Assembly (NCBI GenBank): GCA_022559845.1
Contig: CM040126.1
Span: 226,306,641 to 226,370,640, forward strand
DNA: 64,000 nucleotides
Origin: Amorphophallus konjac
Lineage: Eukaryota; Streptophyta; Magnoliopsida; Alismatales; Araceae
Direction of reading: 5' to 3'
The position numbers and the translations under genes are program-made. Positions 53,905 to 64,000 of this stretch are shown here, one piece after another; position 1 is the first letter of the stretch; every line of letters starts with the position of its first letter. The notes under the pieces were generated by a model. The model had not been told where the DNA came from. It ran no database searches and saw nothing but the letters and a program-made list of their open reading frames with translations.

Positions 53905-56227
53905 TCTCATATATTCCAATACCAAGGAGGAACATGAAGAGCATTTAAGAATAACTTTACAAACATTAAGGGAACACCAACTCTACGCGAAGCTCAACAA
54001 GTGTGAGTTCTGGCTAAAGGAGGTCTCACTCCTTGGCCACATCATATCAAAGGAAGGTATCGCGGTGGATCCTTCTAAGGTCGAAGCTGTCAAGAATTAG
54101 AGCCGACTGACGATTGTATCTGAAATCAGGAGTTTTCTTGGTCTGGCTGGCTATTATCGGTGATTCATCAAAGATTTCTCAAAGATCGCCGTTCCACTGA
54201 CCAGGCTTACAAGAAAGGAGAATCCTTTTGTATGGTCGAGGGATTGTGAAGAGAGTTTTTTGACTCTCAAGGAACATCTCACTACTGCCCCTGTATTAGC
54301 ACTGCCCGTGGAAGGTGGTGGCTTTGAAGTCTATACGGATGTATCAGGCATTGGCCTTGGTTGTGTGCTTATGCAGCATGATAAGGTGATTTGTTATGCT
54401 TCGAGACAATTAAAGTGTCATGAGGAGAACTATCCCGTGCATTATGTGGAGTTAACTACTGTTATTTTCGCCTTAATGATATGGTGACGTGATCTCTATG
54501 GGGAAAAATTCACTATATTTTTGGACCATAAAAGTCTGAAGTATCTTTTCACCCAAAAGGAGTTAAACATGAGGCAAAGAAGATGGCAAGAATATCTCAA
54601 GGACTTTGACTTCTCTATACAATACCATCTTGGTAAAGCAAATCTTGTAGCCGATGTACTCAGCAAGAAACCTTTGGCGACTCCATCAAGCCAAGGGGAA
54701 GATATGACCAATCTTATAAAAGATTTTGCACATTTGAATCTAGATATTGATACAAAAGAAGAAGGGTGTATGATTGCTAATATCTGACGGCAACCCACAT
54801 TCATAGAAGACCTAGTTAAATTGCAAGAGAATGACCCCATGTTGGTAGAAATCAAAACCAATCTTGACCTTTGGCCAGATTTTTCTGTCTCGACCAATGG
54901 AAGGTTATTATTCAAAGGTCAGATTTGTGTGCCGGATCATGCTGACACTAAGAAGTTGATTATGGAAGAAGCTCACAAGTCAGGGTATGCCATTCACCTT
55001 GGTGCTACCAAAATGTACCAAAATTTAAAGCGGAATTTCTGGTGGCCTAACATGAAGAGCGAAGTAGCGGACTTTGTATCTCATTGCCTCACTTGTCAAC
55101 AAGTCAAGGTGGAACATTTAAAGCCCACTGGAAAGTTACATCCCTTAGAAATTCTCGAGTGGAAGTGACAGAGCATAAGGATGGATTTTATCATGGGTTT
55201 GCCAAAGACAAGAGGTGGACATGATGGTATATGGGTGATCATAGACCGATTGACGAAATCTGCACATTTCTTACCTATCAAAAGTTGATGGTCTATAGAT
55301 ATACTAGCAGCTTTGTATATGAAGGAGATAGTTAAGCTACATGGTGTCCCTGTCACTATTATTTCTGATCGAGACCCTCGCTTTACATCATAATTTTGGA
55401 AGGGTCTACAACATTCCTTGGGGAACCGACTCAACTTTAGCACTGCTTTCCATTCGCAAACAGATGGCCAAACTGAGAGAACGAACCAGGTGATAGAAGA
55501 TATGCTCAGGGGTTGTGCTATTGATTTCGGTGGGAGTTGGCACAATCACGTGCCTCTAGTTGAATTTACCTACAACAATAGCTACCAAGCTAGTATTCAA
55601 ATGGCACCATTCGAGGCCTCATATGGAAGGAGCTTCTACTCACCTATCTACTGGAATGAAGTTGGGGAAAAATAACTTCTAGGCCCCGAACTCATCAGGG
55701 ATACTACCGAGAAGGTAAAACTTATTCGAGAATGACTCCAGATGGCTCAAGATAGACAAAAGACATATGCTGATAATAGAAGGCGAGACCTGGAATTCTA
55801 AGTGGGAGACCATGTGTTTCTCAAAGTCTCTCTATGTCGGGGTATTAGAAGATTTGGCATCAAAGGTAAGCTCACTCTGAGATTTATTGGCCCTTTTGAA
55901 ATTCTTGAAAGGGTTGGCGAGGTCGCTTACTATATAGCTTTGTCGCCACAATAATCTGGAGTCCACGATGTGTTCCATGTTTCTATGCTTAAAAGGTACA
56001 TCTATGACCCATTCCATGTTATAAGTCATTACGACCTGGTGATTCAAAAGGATTTGACATACGAGCAAAGACCACTCAAAACAATTGATGGAGAAGTATG
56101 TCAGTTTCGAAATAAAACTATTCTCATGGTAAAAATCTGGTGGAATCAAAGTACATACCAAGAGGCAACATGGGAAATGGAAGAAGCTATGCACAAGAGA
56201 TTTCCAGAGCTATTTGATTGTAAGTAA
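53905..56227 (+). pseudogene. RT second half, RNase H, integrase, chromodomain (old Tekay-like element)
   Basis: Resumes the RT after FIDD with [16 protein letters not shown], then [11 protein letters not shown] and the connection domain. RNase H has [11 protein letters not shown] and DHKSLKYLF. The integrase has a zinc region (HKSGYAIHLG, CLTCQQ), the three acids in [18 protein letters not shown] and DGQTERTNQ, a GPFEILERVGEVAYY box and a chromodomain (VKIWWNQSTYQEATWEMEE). At least ten in-frame stops, for example near 54098, 54161, 54485, 54785, 55167, 55284, 55391 and 55673, mostly where Trp or Arg codons are expected. The chromodomain type and Gag fit the Tekay/Del lineage. Confidence 0.92.
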
Positions 56228-56280
56228 AAAAACACTCTCCTTAAACCCCATGCAATAAATTTGGAGACCAAATTCTCTTT

Positions 56281-56293
56281 AAGTGGGGGAGGG
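56281..56293 (+). other. Polypurine tract of the old Tekay-like element
   Basis: AAGTGGGGGAGGG directly before TGTAACACC at 56294. Nearly identical to the minus-strand PPTs at 12160 and 16197. Confidence 0.88.
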
Positions 56294-56820
56294 TGTAACA
56301 CCCCTAAAATTTTTCTAAGATTTTTTTAGGAATTAAATAAAATTATTAAGCATTTAAAAGGCTTAATGAGCTATTTAATGAATTATGGGTTAACTAAATT
56401 AATTTGAAGGCCAATCATTAACCTGATAAATAAGCCCACTTTAAATAGGCGCATGAACCCAATTATAAGGCTTTTAGGCCCAAGCCCAACTCTAGAAACG
56501 TAATTAGGACAATTCCCTAGTTTTATTGGACAAATAGGTGATAAATAGGATTGGAATTTGACTAAAATTCAAATTTTGGCGCCCAGGAAAGTCTCGGTCA
56601 GTCGCACGACTGCATCTTGATGAAGGCGGTCTAGGAACGACCGCTACCTGGTTCCGTGAATGGGAATTCTAGAAGCGTGCAAAACTTAGATTTTTATCAT
56701 CCCTATCGCCATGGATCGAAGTGATCTGGAATGGGAACTTGTCTAGGACTCTTAGGGGATCGGATGGGTACCCTATAGGACTCCTAATTCGATCTAAAAT
56801 CACAGCCCTAGGTCATTCCC

Positions 56821-56830
56821 TATAAATAGA
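56821..56830 (+). promoter_or_regulatory. TATA box of the 3' LTR
   Basis: TATAAATAGA preceded by CATTCCC, 527 bp into the LTR, about the same distance as in the solo LTR at 51052. Confidence 0.6.
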
Positions 56831-57390
56831 GCCCAAATTCGATCTTCGCGAACCTTAATTTTGGCTCACGTGGTTCGAAGGTAAGGTGTTGGTATTTCAT
56901 ATTAGTCCTTTAGAAGTTTTTGTTTCTCTTAGTATCTTCTAACCTTCTGAAAACTTACGTGCTAGGAGGTCAATAACTTAAGGAGATAGAATGTCTGGAA
57001 GTTGCTGGTTCCACGCAGGACGCGTAGGAACGAGGGTGTTCTTCTGGCAAGAAATTTGAAGTCTAGGGATCAACCCAGAGGTAGGTTATCTCATGTTGGC
57101 TTAAACATCAAGCTAGGAACAAAAGCCTCAATTACCTCGTGATTTCATACACTATACATAGAGTATTTTATATTTTTTTCATGACAGCGCATGCATAACC
57201 TTCATTGCATACGATCCCTGCACCCCTTAATTAAAAGATAAGAATTTTGGCTTAACTAATGTCTTATCATGCACTTTCTTCGTTCTAGACATGATATCAT
57301 ATCATATCTCTCAGTTCCTTGTAATTTTCATTTATTTACTGCCCTAGAATAGGCTCTGCACACGAGATTTAGTCTCTGCCTGCAACAGAC

Positions 57391-58090
57391 AGAAGGCGGT
57401 CTTGCAGAGACTGCTACTTGCAAGTAACGGCCCCGACTGATCGCGGTTTGGTTTCTGTAACCAACTTAAACATTGTGTATTTCATTTATATAAATATTGC
57501 TTTGCATGCCTTAGCCTAGTTATTATGCTTCCTGATCATGGCATATTTCATACTTCATGTTGTCATGTTTTTAAGTTTAATTTCATGTATGTTATTTCCT
57601 TGTCCCAAATCATATAATATTATAATTAAAGGAATTTCCATGTAACTTGATTTATGAGTTTTAATCGTTCCCTTTCTCACCTTATTTCTGTTATATGAAG
57701 TTCACATATAGCGCGTATTCTGGTACGTTGCTATTAGAGCACTTGCACTTGATAGGAACACCCTCTTGAACTTGAGATCCTCTCTGTCGGATATTCCTAC
57801 TGCTGGACTAGGTGATCTTATTTCATGGCCTCCGTCAGTCTCCGCGAGCCTGGGATTCCCACTCGCCGAGCTCGTTATACCCTAAAAGCCAATGGTCTAG
57901 AAAGCACTTGAGTTTTCGGCATTTTCTGCACTTTGTGCTGATCACGACCTCCCTGCGACCGCAACTTTCAAGTAGCGGCCATCCCAGAACTGTGTTCTTC
58001 TTGCAGTTCTGCTGTGTCGACTCTTTTCCTTTCTGACGTCGACCCTGTCTAAAGGCGGTCTTGACTTGACCGCTACTTCAAGAAAATGGT
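57391..58090. repeat. Short palindromes (GCGGTC/GACCGC type) on both sides of the conserved LTR block
   Basis: Units occur near 57391, 57424, 57945, 57970 and 58055. The last is perfect: GCGGTC (58055-58060), 7-nt loop, GACCGC (58068-58073). Another perfect unit lies at 56626-56644. The block at 57740-57895 lies between the two groups. Confidence 0.7.
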
Positions 58091-58097
58091 CCTCTTG

Positions 58098-59397
58098 TGT
58101 CACGCCCCGAGCGCGGAAGATACCCGGAGTCGCGTGACGAGTTTATATCGATCATGTCAATTGGAGTATTAGTGTATTCGACACCAAATCAGAGATGCGC
58201 AAGAGTAAAGATAACCCAATCCTTTTATTCCTTCACAAAAGTATTTCTATTACAATCCCTTGAAAATACTAAACTTAATAGAAAGAAAAGTACAAAATTG
58301 ACTCAAGAAAATATAGAAAAGACAAGACTAGATAACGCTTTGAGAAGCTCTAATCTCTTTCACTCTTGACCTTCCCTGTCCGATTGGGTCTCGTCGTCGG
58401 ACTTACCTAAAAAGTAGGGAAACACTGAGTGAGCGAACGCTCAGGGGGAAATTATATCTCAAGAACTAGCAATGGGTTTAAGTAATTACAATTTTTCACA
58501 GGTAAATGCAATATGGCTATGCATGTAGAAATAACTAATCAATAGAATAACACGTCGGGTAAAACATCCTAGCGAGTCTTAAACAAGAAATATTCATGAG
58601 AGACTTTATAGATTATTGGCTATTTCACGCAAGTACTTTGCCCGTGTCGGGCCATACTAGTAAAGTCACGCAAGTCGAGTCACGCATGCAGGAGAGAGTA
58701 TGTGTGTGGAATGCCAAAGATCAAGAGAAAAAGTACTTCGGTGCAATACTAGACACCGTGATCATTACAACTCCCATGGGCACTAGTACTTTTGGGTGCT
58801 CCTCCCAGGACCAGATCGGGCCCTTATATGCACAGTATTAAAGATAGATCTAGACATCCACTTTATAGTATAGCCAATATGGAATTTCAAGAAAAAGCTT
58901 GTGGATATTCAAGATAGAGTAGAGTTCAAAATTGAACTTGATGTATAAGGACGATAATAACGATACAAACACGAGTATCGATAAAACTTGGTGGAGTTGG
59001 TTCCCTAATTGGGTACCATGACAATTAAGTGTCCATATATAGATGGTCATGTTATTTGATATAGAATTGAGGTCCACAAGAACATCATAATAATGGCATG
59101 ATTTTCACATCCCATTAAGAATATTCTCATGATATCCACATAGCATATCATGAGGGCCGGTATACCATATTTCTATAGAGTGACATGGTAAAATAGTGTA
59201 AAGGGTTTTTATGGTACAACCCGCTCGATCGGCCTTGAGGGAATCCAAGGCTACGAGGAGACTTACGGAGGTCCCAATGACTAACTCGCCAGTCCAAAGG
59301 AACGGAGTGTCCAATGGAGGGCTTGTATGTCACCGAGAGTTGAGGGGTATTCGATAAAACATCGTAAAACATGGGACTATATTCACGAAATGGAACA
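58098..59397 (-). mobile_element. 3' LTR remnant (1.3 kb) of the minus-strand Tekay-like element
   Basis: TGTCACGCCCCGAGCG at 58098 is the minus-strand LTR end. It is near-identical to 62478-63780, with a handful of single changes. Homology stops at about 59397, where RNase H coding sequence begins, so the first part of this LTR, the PPT and the integrase have been deleted together. Confidence 0.88.
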
Positions 59398-62305
59398 TCA
59401 ATTTTGCCCTACTATCATTGTCCATGCTTATATTAAGTTTAGAGAATTTTTCTAGCAACTTCCACTCCTGAACCATACAATTGGCTAATAGTGCTCTCGG
59501 CTTTCGACTGAGGGCATCGGCTACAGGATTACCCTTTCCAGGATGATATTGTATAGTGAAGTCGAAGTCCTTGAGATATTCTAGCCAACGTCTTTGCCTC
59601 ATATTTAATTCCTTCTGAGAGAAGAGATACTTAAGACTTTTATGGTCAGAGTATACAATAAACTGCACTCCGTACAGATAATGTCTCCATATCTTCAGTG
59701 CAAATACTACCACAGCCAATTCTAAATCATGAACTGGGTAGTTCTACTCGAGCTTCTTCAATTGGCGAGAAGAGTAGGCTATAACCTTCCCTTGTTGCAT
59801 TAAAACACATCCGAGGCCAATGCCAGATGCATCGGTGTATATTTCGAATCTCTCGCCTTCAATTGGTAAAGCTAAAATCGGGGCAGTAGTTAGATGATCT
59901 TTGAGAGCTTGGAAGCTTCTTTCACATTCCTCACTCCATTCATAACGTATCTCCTTGCGAGTTAGCCGAGTGAGTGGTACGGCTATCTTGGAGAAATCCT
60001 TGATGAATCGCCGATAGTAGCCCGCAAGACCCAAGAAACTACGGATCTCGCTAGCATTGGTCGGTCTTTCCCAATTCCTTACAGCTTCAACCTTTGATGG
60101 ATCTACGGATAAATCGTCTTTTGATATAACATGCCCCAAGAAAGCTACTTCTCCTAACCAAAATTCACATTTACTGAGCTTTGCATATAACTGATTTATC
60201 CTTAATATTTGTAATGCTATTCTCAAATGCTCCTCGTGCTCTTTCTTGGTCTTAGAATAGATCAGTATATCATCAATGAAAACCACTATGAATTGATCTA
60301 GATGAGGCCTGAATATACTGTTCATCAACTGCATAAAGGCAGCAGGGGCATTTGTTAGTCCAAAAGGCATAACAACAAATTCATAGTGCCCATACTTGCT
60401 TCTGAACGCGGTCTTATAAATGTCCTCATCTTTGATCCTTAGTTGGTGATATCCTGACCTGAGATCAATCTTCGAAAAATACATGGATCCAGATATTTGA
60501 TCAAATAACTCCTCGATTCTCGGCAGTGGATACTTGTTCTTGATAGTGAGATGATTCAACTGTCGATAGTCGATGCATAACCTCATGGATCCATCTTTCT
60601 TCTTTACAAATAGCACAGGTGCTCCCCACGGGGAAGTGCTTGGTCTAATAAATCCCTTCTTGAGAAGTTCCATCAATTGCTCCTTCAGCTCCTTGAGTTC
60701 GGTAGGGGACATCCTATATGGTGCCTTAGAAACTGGTCCAGCACCAGGGACCAAGTCAATGGTGAAGGCCACTTCTCTTTGTGGAGGTAATCCAGGCAAG
60801 TCCTCCGGAAACACGTCCGGAAATTCTTGCACAACTGGGATGTCTTCTAGCTTAGTCTCCTTAGTCTCCTTAATGGTGACAAATGCAAGGAAAGATACAC
60901 ATCCTTTCCTTATTAGCTTGCTAGCTCGGAGAGTCGAAATAAGAGGTGACTTGCTCCGACTCTTAGGGCTAGAATAGACTAGTTCTGGAAAGTCCTTGAA
61001 AGTAACTTTGCTGTTACGGTAATCCACAGTTGCCTGATACCTAGATAACCAGTCTACTCCCAAAATGACATCATATTCCTTTAGGTCTAAACATATGAGG
61101 TTGATAGGAAGATTTCTTCCTTTTACCAAGACTTCACAGTTTTGATAATGGTGAGTAATATCGGTTTCGTTTCCGAGAGGAGTAGATAAAAATATTTTCA
61201 TCCATTCCGGTTCCATAGGTAGTGGGTCAGCAAACTTCTTGGAAATAAAAGAATGTGATGCACCCGTATCAAATAAGACGTGTGCAGACTTGGAACAAAC
61301 TTTCAGTGTACCTTCTACTAGTCCGCCTTCGTCTTGTTCCGCCTCCTTAATAGCTTGGAGACGAGCATTCTTTGTCACCGGGCGCTTTCCGTCACCGGCT
61401 TGATCATTGAGTAGGGGACAGTCGAGAATCTGATGATCACGGCTCCCACAACAGAGACACGCTCCAAGTTTCCTCCAACATTCTTCGGCCTTGTGCCCGG
61501 CCTTATCACAGTGCTTACGTACCACCTTAGCAGGTGTAGTGGTGATGGAGAAAGGTTTGGTCTTCTTGAACTTTTGCTCCTGGGAGGGAGTGCCTCCATT
61601 ACTTGGCCTCTTCTTGAAATTAGGTTTGAAGGTGCCGGAGCTAGTAACATTCTCCTTCTTGCCTTTCCCACAGATCCTATCAGATAGTTCCGTGGCATCT
61701 TCTAGTAATTGGGCTCGTCGAACCATCTCCGAATAGACTTGTATGTCCATCGGTGCCAGTTGTGTGATATATTGGGGCCTGAGCCCATTAAGGAATCTTC
61801 GAGCTTTCATCTTCTCAGTACTAACTAAGTGTTTAGCGTACCAAGACAACCTTGAGAACTGCGCTTCATATTCAGCCACCGACAAAGATCGTTGCTTAAG
61901 TGCGGCGAATTCAGCGGCTTTCTTCTCTTGAACTCGATCTGAGAAATATTTATTGTTGAAATGTTCAACAAACTCCTCCCAAGTAACTTATCCTTGATCT
62001 AATGTGGCTTCCACCGACTCCCACCAGCATCAGGCGTCTCTTTCTAGTTGAAATATGGCTAATAGGACCTTCTCTTGGTCCGAACATTGCATGACTCTAA
62101 AAACACGTTCCGTCCCTCGGATCCAGTGCTCGGCATCATCTGGATCAGTGGATCCCATGAACTTAGGAGGGTTCATGTTCTTAAAGCCTTGGTGGAGATT
62201 TCCGGCTCCACGTAGTGCACCTCCTTGTGCCACTTGTTGAAGTGCCTGGGTCATGCCTTGAAGAGTGCGTTGCATGTTGCGCCATTGAGCACGTTCGGCA
62301 GCCAT
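59398..62305 (-). pseudogene. Gag-protease-RT-RNase H polyprotein without integrase (minus Tekay-like)
   Basis: ATG at 62305. Gag capsid (NPPKFMGSTDPDDAEHWI, MQCSDQEKVLL), two stops near 62028 and 61983, then an open 713-codon run (61885-59744). That run has the Gag end, knuckles ([26 protein letters not shown] intact), protease with intact [10 protein letters not shown], and full RT with FIDDILIYS. RNase H has [11 protein letters not shown], an in-frame TAG at 59744, then [22 protein letters not shown] and [15 protein letters not shown]. The coding region ends abruptly at about 59398 in LTR sequence. PR and RT look intact; the missing integrase means it cannot insert on its own. Confidence 0.92.
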
Positions 62306-62457
62306 TGTCCTACAATTACGATAGCTATATTAGTATGTGATGGCGTTAAAAGGCTTTTAATTCTATGTTGACTTTAACCCTTGGTTCTACCTAATCTCAC
62401 TGGTTAGAGGTTCAAACTTATCCTTGGACTTGGGTTTCCTAGGAATTGAATACCCTA

Positions 62458-62470
62458 GGCTCTGATACCA
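62458..62470 (-). other. Primer binding site, tRNA-iMet type
   Basis: TGGTATCAGAGCC on the minus strand, seven bases inside the LTR end at 62478. Intact. Confidence 0.88.
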
Positions 62471-63784
62471 CAAAAACGGTCACGCCCCGAGCGCGGAAGA
62501 TACCCGGAGATGTGTGACGAGTTTATATCGATCATGTCAATCAGAGTATTAGTGTATTCGACACCAAATCAGAGATGCGCAAGAGTAAAGATAACCCAAT
62601 CCTTTTATTCCTTCACAAAAGTATTTCTATTACAATCCCTTGAAAATACTAAACTTAATAAAAAGAAAAGTACAAAATTGACTCAAGAAAATATAGAAAA
62701 GACAATACTAGATGACGCTTTGAGAAGCTCTAATCTCTTTCACTCTTGACCTTCCCTGTCCGATTGGGTCTCGTCGTCGGACTTACCTGAAAAGTAGGGA
62801 AACACTGAGTGAGCGAACGCTCAGTAGGAAATTATATCTCAAGAACTAGCAATGGGTTTAAGTAATTACAATTTTTCATAGGTAAATGCAATATGGCTAT
62901 GCATGTAGAAATAACTAATCAATAGAATAACACGTCGGGTAAAACATCCAAGCGAGTCTTAAACAAGAAATATTCATGAGAGACTTTATAGATTATTGGC
63001 TATTTCACGCAAGTACTTTGCCCGTGTCGGGCCATACTAGTAAAGTCACGCAAGTCGAGTCACGCATGCAGGAGAGAGAGCATGTGTGTGCAATGCCAAA
63101 GATCAAGAGAAAAAGTACTTCGGTGCAATGCTAGACACCGTGATCATTACAACTCCAATGGGCACTAGTACTTTTGGGTGCTCCTCCCAGGACCAGATCG
63201 GGCCCTTATATGCATAGCATTAAAGATAGATCTAGACATCCACTTTATAGTATAGCCAATATGGAATTTCAAGAAAAAGCTTGTGGATATTCAAGATAGA
63301 GTAGAGTTCAAAATTGAACTTGATGTATAAGGACGATAATAACGATACAAACTTGAGTATCGATAAAACTGGGTGGAGTTGGTTCCCTAATTGGGTACCA
63401 TGACAATTAAGTGTCCATATATAGATGGTCATGTCATTTGATATAGAATTGAGGTCCACAAGAACATCATAATAATGGCATGATTTCCACATCCCATTAA
63501 GAATATTCTCATGATATCCACATAGCATATCATGAGGGCCGGTATACCATGTTTCTATAGAGTGACATGGCAAAATAGTGTAAAGGGTTTTATGGTACAA
63601 CCCGCTCGATCGGCCTTGAGGGAATCCAAGGCTACGAGGAGACTTACGGAGGTCCCAATGAGTAACTCGCCAGTCCAAAGGAATGGAGTGTCCAATGGAG
63701 GGCTTGTATGTCACCGAGAGTTGAGGGGTAATCGATAAAACATCGTAAAACATGGGACTATATTCACGGAATGGAATATAGTGC

Positions 63785-63786
<2 letters not shown>

Positions 63787-63830
<44 letters not shown>
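63787..63830. repeat. (AT)22 microsatellite
   Basis: 44 bp of uninterrupted AT inside the LTR. The homologous LTR at 58098-59397 stops about 10 bp before this position. Confidence 0.97.
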
Positions 63831-63835
<5 letters not shown>

Positions 63836-63882
63836 CCTCGGTTCACAGAAACACAGTGGAAAAATAATTTATACAGGAAATT

Positions 63883-63970
63883 AGTGACTTAACCTAAGTC
63901 ACTATTTAATGAATTAACGCCCTTCACTGGGTCGTTTATTTTCAGTTCGACGACTTCAGGAGCAGTCGTC
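63883..63970. repeat. Perfect 8-bp hairpin and two ACGCC/GTCGT palindromes
   Basis: AGTGACTT (63883-63890), loop AACCT, AAGTCACT (63896-63903) pair perfectly. They are followed by AACGCCC...GGGTCGTT and GACGACTTC...CAGTCGTC. The last two share the arm type of the array at 2275-2875. Confidence 0.8.
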
Positions 63971-64000
63971 CATTATAATTTTTTATTTTCTGACATTTTC

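Larger units (their letters stand above)
56294..58097 (+). mobile_element. 3' LTR (first 1804 bp) of the old Tekay-like element
   Basis: Starts TGTAACACCCCTAAAA and is cut at 58097 by the next insertion. It has a TATA box (56821), palindromes near 56626, 57391, 57424, 57945 and 58055, and the conserved block at 57740-57895. The rest should lie beyond the right edge of the window. Confidence 0.88.
62478..64000 (-). mobile_element. 5' LTR of the minus-strand Tekay-like element (runs off the window)
   Basis: Matches 58098-59397 from CACGCCCCGAGCG on; its terminal TG (+ coordinates) is changed to GG. It contains conserved blocks at 63175-63210 and 63599-63722, a (TA)22 tract, and then a palindrome region at 63883-63970. 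The outer end is not in the window. Confidence 0.85.

Noticed and set aside
63232..63846. 204-codon minus frame beginning with Ile-Tyr repeats
   Set aside because: Translates the (AT)22 tract and LTR sequence; the equivalent in the sister LTR is not kept.

Overview
The window is nuclear DNA of a flowering plant, from a gene-free stretch built almost entirely of nested LTR retrotransposons. The evidence is the lineages present: Ty3/gypsy chromoviruses of Tekay/Del type (tRNA-iMet primer sites, CCHC Gag, PR-RT-RH-IN-chromodomain order), Ty3/gypsy Tat-type elements (dual RNase H, an antisense extra ORF) and a SIRE-like Ty1/copia tail. No host gene, tRNA, rRNA or organellar sequence was recognised, and the species cannot be told from the sequence.

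Layout. 1-3.85 kb: non-coding end of an unclassified element and an LTR starting at 2064. 3.85-6.3 kb: 3' non-coding region (three polypurine tracts) and LTR of a copia element that abuts a broken Tat integrase. 6.3-11.98 kb: 3' half of a Tat element (+), with a decayed extra gene on the opposite strand and an LTR from 11216. 11.98-20.2 kb: minus-strand array LTR / 0.69-kb internal / LTR / 0.69-kb internal / LTR. 20.2-58.1 kb: one old plus-strand Tekay-like element, cut up by three later insertions: a minus-strand solo LTR in its 5' LTR (20439-23795), a 24.4-kb Tat element in its gag (24649-49022, target duplication CCCAC) and a solo LTR in the RT active-site codons (50500-53899, target duplication GATAT). 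Inside the Tat element sits a 6.6-kb element (28061-34648, target duplication TTTAT). 58.1-64 kb: a minus-strand Tekay-like element with gag-PR-RT-RH but no integrase, inserted into the 3' LTR of the old element and running off the window.

Relative ages follow from nesting. The plus-strand Tekay element is oldest and full of stops. The Tat element is younger. The 6.6-kb element is youngest: its two 2090-bp LTRs differ at about nine positions by eye. It has lost gag, RT, RNase H and the integrase core but keeps one open 762-codon ORF made of a protease-like region, a long unknown region, an integrase C-terminal domain and a chromodomain.

The most unusual signal is structural. LTRs of several otherwise different elements carry arrays of short imperfect palindromes of about 20-26 nt (arms of 4-8 nt, loops of 5-12 nt), each family with its own arm sequence. 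In the Tekay-like LTRs these arrays sit on both sides of a block of about 130-160 bp that stays recognisable between otherwise diverged LTRs. The Tat element has its own version: GGCGCGCC palindromes in its LTRs and hairpin-bearing 40/120-bp tandem repeats near its 3' end.
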